The position numbers and the translations under genes were made by a program. The notes below the pieces were generated by a model. The model ran no database searches. It had not been told where the DNA came from and worked only from the letters and a program-made list of their open reading frames with translations. Shown here in pieces: positions 12,985 through 23,700 of a DNA stretch of 64,000 nucleotides. The stretch's first letter is position 1. The number at the start of each line of letters is the position of its first letter. Source of the DNA: Echinometra lucunter (lineage: Eukaryota; Echinodermata; Echinoidea; Camarodonta; Echinometridae); assembly GCA_029962745.1 (NCBI GenBank), contig CM057158.1, forward strand, positions 14,995,173-15,059,172. Reading direction: 5' to 3'.

Positions 12985-14076
12985 TTACCTCGCTGTCAAA
13001 TATGAACTCTATTTTGTCACATCGCTGGTCCATTGTTGCTGCCCCCCCCCCAACCACTCTGTTTTTTTTAATCTTACGAGCTAGCGAAGCGAGCGAGGAA
13101 GCACACAGTGTTTTTGATGGCAAATTACAATGTGAGCCCATGACACATCTACATTATCTATTTGGTCTCATCTCACTTACTGAATTCGTTTGTTTTTTCA
13201 AAACCATTAATATCAAACGAGCGAGCGCAGCGAGCGAGGAAAAATATACCCTTTTCCATATGATAGAAGTGTTATTTCGTCATCATAATAATGTGATATG
13301 CGCTATACAAGAACGGAATATCATTATCATCATTATCATCAGAATACACTATAAACCTGTCATGCCTGTATGATATCTAAATAATACATCCGATCACCTA
13401 CCTCGCTTGCAGTCCGAATCCATTCTGTTTTCCCATATAGCGAGCAAAGTCAACGACCGATCCCGGCAAAATTATATGGATTCGTTCCAAAATCTTTGTC
13501 AACCACCTTGCTGCCCAAATATGATGATATTTTGGAATCTCGCTGCTTTAATAAGCTACTTGCTGCCCGAAATCATCTTGTATCTAGCTTTTAACAGCGA
13601 GAGTAGCGAGCGAAATAACGAAAAATATGTTTTTGTTTTTTATCCAGGCCGTTGTCTCCTGAAAGTTGATCTATTTTTAGGTCAACTGGTCGCTCGATTT
13701 CTAGGAGTGATATCTTGTTTGGTTATATTACTTCCTATGAGTAGAAGAATAGTATAACATTAGATAGAAATAAAAGATGCAAACCGATTTCCTTTCATAA
13801 GAATAGTAATTATCATCGGCATTGGTTAAGATACTTAAATGCGAGCGAGCGAAGCGAGCGAGCGCTTCCCAGTTTCCCATTTCCTTTCTTTTTCCTTGTT
13901 TTCCACTTTCATTTCGCTTCCTTCCTTCCTTTTCCTTTCTTTTCTCTTTCTTTTTCCTTTTTTCTTTTTTTTTTGGTTGGGAAATTATTGGGGGGGCAAA
14001 ATGATATCTTTGCCCGCCCGAAATTTTCTTTGGGGGGGCAACTGCCCCCCCTGCCCCCCCAGGATCGACGCCTCTG
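12374..14076. mobile_element. hAT-type DNA transposon, non-autonomous, with exact 8-bp TSD
   Basis: The terminal inverted repeat is CAGAGGCGTCGATCC (12374-12388) and its exact complement (14062-14076). The flanking octamer TAAGAGGT is duplicated exactly (12366-12373 and 14077-14084), the hallmark of hAT insertion. The 1.7-kb interior has three TA microsatellites, repeated GAGCGAGCGAAGCGAGCGAG words, and G-rich and T-rich ends. No transposase was recognised; the 116-codon frame at 13407 resembles nothing known. It lies about 450 bp beyond the MsrA stop codon and may be within or just past that gene's 3' UTR. Confidence 0.85.
12450..12600. repeat. (TA)n microsatellite
   Basis: Long TA dinucleotide run with short interruptions; shorter TA runs follow at 12829-12852 and 12951-12981. 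All are inside the hAT element. The IYIYIY open frames on both strands are repeat translations. Confidence 0.95.
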
Positions 14077-14084
14077 TAAGAGGT

Positions 14085-14526
14085 ATAAGAACATAAACAC
14101 TTTATCATAATAGGCTAAAAGGGAAAAAGAACCCCATTGATGCTCCAACACAAGGAAACATAACTGCTAAAAAAGCATCAGGACACAAGTTCAAAGTGAA
14201 TTTAACGCGCTGAGGTCACAACTGTGGTAATTTTTATCATTTTCTATTCAGAAAAGAATGACCACATAAAAGGCAACCTGAAATACTTAATAGCACTGGA
14301 ATTCTCAAATTGAATTGACCAATAGAAATATCAATTACAAGAATTTGAAAGATATAAATAGATTGAACAATCCTGATTCATAAACAAGTCAATATTTTCT
14401 TTCTTGCTCCATCCACAATCACAGAACATAATATGGTACCCCATTCAATGTTAGCCCAATCCATCACGGGCCTTGCTCTAGAAAAAGTCCATTGGTGATA
14501 ATCCCCCACTCTGAATAAATAATTTT
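14085..14526 (-). other. Presumed msrA 3' UTR, expected to hold the SECIS element
   Basis: A eukaryotic Sec mRNA needs a SECIS stem-loop in its 3' UTR. On the minus strand there are several TGA words that could form a core (near 14466, 14371, 14230 and 14180). None gave, by eye, a convincing quartet plus 11-13-bp helix plus apical AA. An AATAAA signal was not found here either, so the UTR may run on into or past the hAT element. Confidence 0.35.
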
Positions 14527-14749
14527 TTAATTGAGTCCACCACCTTTGATTTTGGTGCGTACATACTGCTCCTGTTCTTCAGAGAGTCCTAGGGTCTCTA
14601 GCTCAGCCTCAAAGTCTTTGAGCTTGCCAAACCCTCCCAGGTAGCCGTTGAGACGGGCTGCTGCGTGTGAGGTCACCTCCTCATTAGGCTTGAGGATAAG
14701 ACTCTGGAACAGGCTGCGGTGCTGACGGAGCATGTACTTCTGATGGTAA
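14527..14749 (-). CDS. msrA: msrA coding exon 3 (C-terminus)
   Basis: The acceptor TTGCAG is at 14755-14750. The exon encodes Asp140 (split codon) to Asn213, starting DYHQKYMLRQH and ending GGGLN before TAA (14529-14527). The segment after the RQH motif is a basic-acidic helical tail typical of this MsrA clade. No resolving cysteine occurs in it. Confidence 0.9.
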
Positions 14750-17700
14750 CTGCAATTAACAAAACAATGTACAAAATACATTTAGTTACAAGAATTTTTT
14801 GAAAAATTTATGACAGAAGCAGCCATTGTAGTCAGGTGGGGGGAGGGGGAGGGGGAGGGGGACATGTCCCCCTTAGTTTTTAAGGTTGGGGGTCACAAAA
14901 TGGTATGTCCCCCCAAATTATAGAAGTCCTTAATTTCATATAATAGCTTGTCCGCAAATTTGTCAGGTAAAAAGAGACAACTGAAAAGCCAAGGACCTTT
15001 CTTTTTGGTTGTCCACAAATTTTGGGGATAAAAGGGAGACACCCAAGAGAAAATTCTATTGTGTCCCCCCTCCCCTAATATTAAACTTATGGAAGTAGCA
15101 AGATATCACTGCAGTGAATGTATGCAGGTGCATTGGAAACTCGGTATAGGAGATTAACAAGGTAATATGTCGGTCCTGGCTCTTTATATTCTGTTGTTTT
15201 TTAACCCTGATATAACAAGCTTCCTGCTATAACAAGGTAATTTTGGTGGCCCCAAGGACCTCGTTATACTGAGTTTCCACTGTAATCGTTTTATACCGTG
15301 GATCTTCTTCTGATATTAGAAGCTCTTTTAGAGCTTTTCAGAGAAAGCTTAATTGCTTGCCACTTCCATGCATCTTTCTATTGTGAATTAAGGGATGAAA
15401 ATGACCATTTTAACAAAGGCATACTTCTCCTTGTCTTTAGGGGCAAGTCAAAGTATAATCTTACAGTATCTTGTACATCACCAAACACATCTTACATTTT
15501 GAAACAGTTTTATGTATCTAATTGTTGTATTCGTTTATAGACCTTCAATATAGCTTGGACTGAAACAAATAGGAAGTGAAATGACATATTCCATGTGAAT
15601 TAATGTTTATGAATTTCTCCTTGACACGTGGCAACATAAGTGACACGATGGGTACCTTAGACTTGCCCTAAAAAAATCACTTTCAGTGTAACTGTCTCAA
15701 TAAACACCTTTATATATAGATCACCTAACTACATTTATAAGCACTTCATTTTTGTTTTGCAAAAAAAGATTTTATCATAATCTTTAAAGGTACCACATAC
15801 ATGTACATGTATGAAAACCAACAGCCTACTACAAAGAAAGATGACTTTTCTTGTTTTTCTGTGCAGTCTTAAAAGGTTTGTCTGTAAGGAATTGTTTTTG
15901 TGTGTGTTTATTTTTAATTTTTAACTTGTATTCATGTTCCTTTAATTGACTAGGAGGAAGGAGAAATTTTGTTTTAAAAATCAATCACTAATTTTAAAGG
16001 ATTTCAAATCAAACATTTGTTGGACTGCCATAAACTACTCGAGCAGATTAAATAATAGCAATGTTTTGTTGGCACAGGATAACAATGATGGAAAATTACA
16101 ACCAGCTATAACAATATATGAACAAGTTGATCAACAGAGGGCAGCAGCACTAAGTATAAACATTTATAAAGATGAGTGTCCAGACAAGAGTTGACACTGC
16201 TGTAAATGGATACACGTTTATGTCAAACAAAATGGCCAAGTAAACAACAGGCACATTCACACACAAGAGGAATTGAAATTTGAATCGCGATTCAAATTGT
16301 GATCCAAATTTGGATTGCGATTCATACTGCGATTCAAATTTCGATTTTATTTTTTTTACCATTCACCACAAAAGGAAGGATGGAAAACAGGCAGGAAAGC
16401 CCACAAACTTTTCTGCTTAAACTTTTCACCACATAACAACGACAGCGTGCAGTGCATGCATATGCATATGCATCCATCGCGAGAAAACTGGATGTTGGAC
16501 GTTCACATGCAAAGGATGATGGGATAGAAAGAACGATTTTTTTGAATCTCGACTCTGTTCACACGCACAACACAGGGCAAATAATTGCGATTATTCTGAA
16601 AAATCCTCACTTCTTAATGCGAGTTTGATGGCGATTAGAATCGCGATCATTAGTGAGATTATTCTGCCCACACACAAAATAAAATCAAAATTCTAATTCC
16701 AATTAGAAAATCGAGTCGCATTTTTTACCTCGTGTGCGAACGCCCCTAGCATGTTATGCAAGTGAGCAAAGAACAAAGTCCAATCAAGGGCATACTTTGA
16801 GGAAAGGTAGCTGTTCTCTATGTCAATAACCTGTGAGATCAGGAAGTTTGTTGTATCATGGGTGCATATGAGGCAAAGTACAACTTTGAATTTTGTAAGA
16901 AAATACTTGCATGATGTGCATCTTGTAAATCTAAATTATGGAACATGCCTAATCAGAAAACTGGCTTTCTTTGGCTGCATAAAATCTGCATTATTCCTGC
17001 TGATTGTAGCTATGAAATAGGAAAAATTTCCATAGTCTGAACATTATATAAAGAAACATTATATAGCAAATTGCATGTTTGAATAAACCATAGTGCCCCC
17101 CCCCCCGAATGGTGACAATACAATGCGCAGTACAACAATGCACATAATGTAATTTCTCGATACGATATTGCGGTGTGTCTCTCACGCTCCTTTTGCTAAT
17201 CATGATTCTTCAAACAGCATTTCTGTATATGAATCTCATATAACTTCCTCATACTCTGAGCAGGCAAATAGACCATACTGAACTGATAATACATGTACCA
17301 TTATTGTACCTGTAGGCAAACTGATTATGAGCTTCTTCCATCTTCGCTGTAATGGTTTTTTGGTATTTACAGCGAAACCTCTTATTGTCGAAATGAAGGG
17401 GGTAACTAAATGTAACCTGTGCCCTACATTGTATCCCTTTAAATCTATATGGCTTTCTCTACCACAGAGCTCCACATTAACTCTTTTCATAGGGGATCCA
17501 TTTGTATTGAGCCCTGTGTAATAATTTCTTTACTTCGGGGTTCGGACCAGGATTATGGAGGCCCAAGCGTCTCGGGCAGTGATGTGTCCGAGTCCAGTCA
17601 GTCTGAGTCCGAGTCCAAGTCCGAGTCCAGCCTTCTGAGTCCGAGTTCGAGTCCAAGTCCGGCCATCCGAGTCCGAGTCCGGCACATGTGCAAATGTATT

Positions 17701-20700
17701 ACATCCCAATTAGAAAAACCAGTTGAAACCATTTGGATTTTCAACTGGTGTAAACTGGAATCAGCTGGTACCAGTTGAGTCCATTTGACTGAACTGGTAG
17801 GCTATATGTGCCAGTTTATTCAGCTGGTTTCAACTGGAAATTACTTGTTCACATTACACACCAGTTTATTCCAGTTGAAACCAATGGAATAGACTGGCAG
17901 ACTCTGAAATTTGCCAGTCAATTCCAATTGAAACTAGTGGAATAAACTGGACAGATTTTATACTAGTTCAAAACCACTGGACACAACTGGCAGATTTACC
18001 ATTCGATTCCACCTGAAAGCAATGAAATAAACTGGCATATCAAAATATACAAGTTGATTCCAGTTGAAACCAGTTGGAAAGTTCTCAGTTTGATTTAACT
18101 GGTTTCAATGGGTTTTATCAGTTTTAAGAGGAAATAAACAAAGTTGGATGAATTTAGACCATTATTTTTTTTTTTCCATTTGTAAAAACGTAGGATACAT
18201 CCCACTGTTGAAACCAGACCTGGAGCTAATATCCAGTTACGATTTCCAGTTGAAACCACTATATTTAACTGGTGACTGCCTATTGTTGAATCCTGTAGAA
18301 AACTACCAGTTGAATACCAGTTGAAACCAGTTAATTTGCAAAAGTGACGATTTGTGCAGATTCATATTGTGATGTAAATATTTGAATTTTCAGCATATTT
18401 CTTAATCACTAATTATTTAGTTTTGTGTAATACATTTCCAAAATACAAAGAAAGTAAAATCAACAATCATTACGACATTACATCAGTTTGTATCAATAAC
18501 AAGTAAACATGCAAGAGGAAATACTAACCAGAACCTAAAGTGCATTCATTTATATACATGTACAAGTATATGAGGAATAGACTGTCACTATTATGTACAT
18601 GCAAGTCTTCTTGCCCTTTACATTAATTGGACAGACTGGAGGCAAACCATTATTTCCATATAGATGTCATTGTACATTGCACTAACAAACATGATTAGAA
18701 AAATTAGTATTAGTACCAGTTACCAATTAAGTTTCATAACTGGAAGCTAATTGGTTGTAACTGGTCATAACTGGTTCCAATTGGTATTCAGGTAAAGAAT
18801 CCAGTAAGGACCAGTTCAAACAACTGGAACTAGTTCCAGTTGATACCAGTTAAGTGAACTAGTTTCAATATGGAAATTGGTATACTGGTCCTCTTGGTAC
18901 CAGTTGATTCCAATTAAGTGAACTGGCTTCAGTATGGAAATTGGTATACTGGTCCTAACCGATACCAGTTGATTCCAGTAAAATAAACTGGTTTCAATAT
19001 GGACATTGGGATACTGGTCCTAACTGGTACCAGTTGAACCAATACTTCCAACTAGTAGGGCCTACCAGTTGACAACTGGTATTCCAATTGGGACCATCAG
19101 TTGAAATTTCTCAAGTGGAAACCAGTTGATTCCAGTATACCAATTCCCATATTGAATTGGTATACTGGAATCAACTGGAATCAACTGGTTCACTTAACTG
19201 GTACCAGTTCCAGTTGCCTTGATCTGGGCCTTATAAACTTTTTTTTTTTAACCTGGGATAGGAATCAATTACAGATAAGTTTCTTATTCAAAATATCTGT
19301 ACTTACTAAAGAATCAATTCAAATCAATCAACAATCATTGAATTAAAGAATATTAACGCACAAAATAAATGCAACACGAAAGTATGTAGGCTTAGTTGAC
19401 TTTAGTTTGTGTCCAAATATGATAATCTTTGATTGCGAAGACATGCTCAAACAGTTCAATCAAGTCCAGAAAAATCTTGACAAATCAGAAAAATAACAAC
19501 CGGAAAACGCAATACGCTGAAGAAAATGGTTCAGTAGTTGAGATACAGCTCTATGACGGTAGTCCAGATTCTGCACGATTTTTTTTTCCATCCATCTTAA
19601 ACATGCACACATCATGTGGCGCTATGCCCTCAGACCGCGATACTCGTACCTCACTGATTCACTTACTGCGAAAAAGGGTGTGTGCAACACCGATTTCGCT
19701 GAAATTTATGCAAGTGATTCGATATTTGAAAATATTATTGGAAATTTTGATAGAATTTTGGCAAGTGGAAAATGAGATATCCGTTTGGATACGAAACCGC
19801 ATTAGCGCCAAAATTCCCCGGACTCGTGCCAAACTCGTCGCCGAGTCATAGGCCTCGAGTCCGAGTCCGAGTCATGAACCTTCGAGTCCGAGTCCGGCCC
19901 AAGCGGACTCGAGTCACACATCACTGGGCACCTGCTAATGTTGAGCCCTGCCTTGACAACATGCATACAAAGTCTTTTTTTTGCTTAAATGAGATTTCTA
20001 AGAATTGTGCCCTTTATACAGAACCTTGGATCTGCTCCTATCATTAAGACCACTTATTACAGAATCAGAGAACAGACATGAGGAGAGGGAAGCAAAGAGA
20101 ATTAGCTGCTCTGGAATATGTTCTAGGGATGATTTATTTGGGTTCTATTTAGTTAGGGTTTAGAGATTGAAGCTTTCAGGTAATGACCATTGGCATTCAA
20201 AGCTGACACTACACTTAGTCACGTGAGAGTAACTCCATGGATATATGCAAGAGGGAGACCCAAGAGAATATGTCAATTTACTAAAGAATGGACAATGGTC
20301 TCCGGGAGACGAGAGACATTGCTGGTATCATGAAAGGCTGCTGGAAAGAACTTATCTGTGGATCTCAGGAGTTCTACCTGACTTGACTGACTGATAGATT
20401 GATAGGGTCGCCACTGGATTTTAGATCAGGTTATTAAGGGTTATGTATATTGTTTAGTGCAGAGTTACAGGCAAGGACTCATTGTAGGCCAGGACTAAGA
20501 AATACTCACTCTTCAGCATCATAGAAGGTCTCTGCCTTCTTAATCTTGGTTTGGATCTTCCTCTTGACAACCACCTGATGTTCATCCCTGGTACTCTCGG
20601 CAATTTCCCGCTGCCTCTCATCGTGATAGAAGATGGCCGACATGTACTGGTTCTTATGGCAGGTTGTGCTGTCATGGTTTGCCCAGAACTTCTTGAGAAG

Positions 20701-23700
20701 CTTCTCATAGCTCGTCTTGGTTCGGTCAAACTCAATCTGCACAGTTTCAGTATGGTCCCCACTGAAACAGGATGAATATAAAGAAGAAAAGGGCTCATTA
20801 TTAAAAAAGATATGCATCATCGTTACTTCGGTTGTGTTATACATATGAAAACAAATTCTCTTATAGCTGGTCTTGCTTTGGTCAAATTTAATCTGCATGG
20901 TTGGTTGGTTAGTATTTGGATGTTATGGCACTTTTCATTCTGAATTAGAATATTTGCATGGTTTCAGTATGGTTCCAATTATATAAACACAACTGCAGTT
21001 GGAACAGGGGAGGTTGAGTAAAGACTGTGGTCTTGGATGAAAGGAAATGACTTTCAAACAACCATAACAACTACGATAAAAACAAACAAGCCAATAGGAA
21101 GATTGTGTCTCGCCCACCCGTGGCTAAATAACACGAAAGTTTCCCCAAGTACATCCCTTGCCCTAACCAAGTTTGATGTCACAAGAAAGTCTTGCAGGTC
21201 GTAAAGTTTGACCTAAAATGACCTTTCACCTTACCATGTGACCTGACAGCACAATAGCATGAATGTACCCCTAGTGCATCTATCACCCAAATTTGGTTGC
21301 TATTGCAGCAACATGTGCCAAGTTATGCGTCATAAGAGAGTCTTGCAGGTAAACTTTAACGTTTGAAATACAAGAAATGACAGAGGAAAAGCAAATTCAA
21401 GAATTTGAAAACATCTGTAACATATGACCTCCAATGACCTTTCACCTTATCATGTGAAGTCCAACAGAATGATAACATGCACTTCCCCTTAGTGATCTGC
21501 AACCCAAGTTTGACTGAAAAGTGTGACACGGTTGCAAAGTTTTGTGTCATAAGAGAGTCTTGCACGTAAACTTTAACCGTTCAACGTTTGACCTGTAATG
21601 ACCTTTGACCTGACCATGTGACCTCTGACTGGACCATAACATGCAGGTCCCCTTAGTGCATCGACAACCCAAGTTTGATAGATAAGTGTCACACGGTTGC
21701 AGAGTTTTGAGTCATAAGAGAGTCTTGCACGTAAACTTCAACGTTTGACCTGAAATGACCTTTGACCTTACCATGTGACCTCTGACTGGACCATAACATG
21801 CAGGTCCCCTTAGTGCATCGACAACCCAAGTTTGATAGATAAGTGTCACACGGTTGCAGAGTTTTGAGTCATAAGAGAGTCTTGCACGTAAACTTCAACG
21901 TTTGACCTGAAATGACCTTTGACCTTACCATGTGACCTCTGACTGGACCATAACATGCAGGTCCCCTCAGTGCATCTACAACCCAAGTTTGGTTGAAAAG
22001 TGAGTCACGGTTGCAAAGTTATGTGTGATAAGAGAGTCTTGCACGTCAACTTTAACATTTGACCTGAAATGACCTTTGACCTTACCATGTGACCTCTGAC
22101 TGGACAATAAGATGCAGGTCCCCTTAGTGCATCTACAACCCAAGTTTGATTGAACAGTGTCACACAGTTGCAGAGTTTTGTGTCATAAGAGAGTCTTGCA
22201 CGTAAATTTTAACGTTTGACCTAAAATGACCTTTGACCTTACCATGTGACCTCTGACTAGAGCATAACATGCAGGTCCGCTTAGGGCATCTACAACCCAA
22301 GTTTGGTTGAAAAGTGAGTCACGGTTGCAGAGTTTTGTGTCATAAGAGAGTCTTGCACGTAAACTTTAACGTTTGACCCGAAATGACCTTTGACCTTACC
22401 ATGTGACCTCTGACTGGACCATAACATGCAGGTCCCCTTAGTGCATCTACAACCCAAGTTTGGTTGAAAAGTGAGTCACGGTTGCCAAGTTATCTTTCAT
22501 AACGTTTGTGACGGACGGACGGACGGACGACGGACGGACGACGGACGGACGGACGACGGACGGACGACGGACGGACGACGGACGGACGACGGACGGACGA
22601 CATTTGGATCCCTTAGTCTCGCCTTCACCTCCGGTGGGCGAGACAAAAACTAACTGTAGCTATTTTGGATTGGTAATCATCAGTTTCAGAGTAGCCTCTA
22701 ATGCTAGGGAAGCATAAACAAGGTTGTTTTTCAATTTGGATCACTGTTACTTTGTGGTAGTTTGAATGTGAGAGAATTTCTTGAGGAATTCCTAGTAGCT
22801 TATCTTGGATTCTTGGTTTGGTCAAAATCAGTCTGCATGATTTCAGTATGGTCTCAACTGAAACAGGAGGCAGAGGGGGTGGGGGGGGGGGGGGGGAGAG
22901 AGAGAGAGGAAAGGCTGAATAAAGATTGTAATCTTGAATAAAAGGAAGTGACATTTTTTAAAAGGTTGTTTTTGGTGAAACTAAATCTGTTAGTTTCAGT
23001 ATGGTCCCCACCCAATAACAGACAAAGAGTAAGAAATGCCGATGCAAGATTTACATTTCTTGTATGACAAGTGAATAAAAAAAAAAATCAAAATGAAAAA
23101 AAAAGGTTGGAAAACCCCTTGAACTCATCCTAGCTCATTTTACTGGGTCAAATGCAATTTACACTGTTTCAGTATAGTCCATTAAAATTAGAGGAAATGA
23201 GAAAAGAAAGGCTACTTCTTAGGGCACTGAAAAGTGGCAGCTTCTTCAATCTCAGGCTACATCAAAAGGAATAGGATATTTCTATGATCCAGACTATAAA
23301 TAATGGGAGAGAGGGTTTTTCATCAATTTTTCTCACTTTCTACATATTGCCACACTACATGTACGTATAAACATTGAAAAGCATTGTGGCTAGGCTTTTC
23401 TAAAGTACATGTCCTTTGTGTTTTGTTGCAGGTTGCCACAAGAAGTAGTATAGTATCCTTCACATTCAACCCAACTTTCATCTATCTTTGTTCTAAGTAA
23501 TGAACAATGAATTTGTTTACATGCTAGTAATCAATTACGATCTTCTAGACAAATAATTTTGTGTAAATAGTTAATGTCGTTCAACTATCAGCCTGTTCAG
23601 GCCACAAACCACTTATCCCGAAACTAAATAAAGATACATCATGTAAAGAATCATTGCATAGCGAATAGGGTGTCCAGACACATCCAAAGTACATGTATCT

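Larger units (their letters stand above)
14750..20509 (-). other. msrA intron 2 (5.76 kb), filled with repeats
   Basis: Holds a G/C-tract element near 14835-15075, a pogo-like MITE, a MITE with GAATCGCGATTC palindromes and the large 17.6-19.9 kb hAT-like element. The parts between show no exon-like sequence. Confidence 0.7.
21107..22644. mobile_element. pearl/Tsp-like element with 157-bp tandem core and (ACGG)n tract
   Basis: The terminal inverted repeats are GTCTCGCCCACC (21107) and GGTGGGCGAGAC (ending 22644). The core holds about eight tandem units from 21180 to 22498; the later ones are spaced exactly 157 bp apart, and one has an insertion of about 60 bp. A GGAC/GGACGAC microsatellite follows (22510-22600). 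Next to the right end, GTCTCGCC and GGCGAGAC form an 8-bp stem with a 13-nt loop. A tandem core of about 160 bp with ACGG repeats is known from pearl elements of bivalves and related sea-urchin repeats; a Helitron-like origin is inference. It lies in msrA intron 1. Confidence 0.8.

Noticed and set aside
16514..16750. Possible separate gene near the GATCGC palindromes
   Set aside because: The region is explained by a MITE with inverted ends; no long frame.
20454..20798. 114-codon minus frame overlapping MsrA exon 2
   Set aside because: Alternative frame of the exon; the other frame carries the MsrA motifs and the matching splice phases.
21180..22498. CRISPR-like array (regular repeats)
   Set aside because: The 157-bp units are contiguous without unique spacers, in a eukaryotic intron; they fit a pearl-like tandem core.
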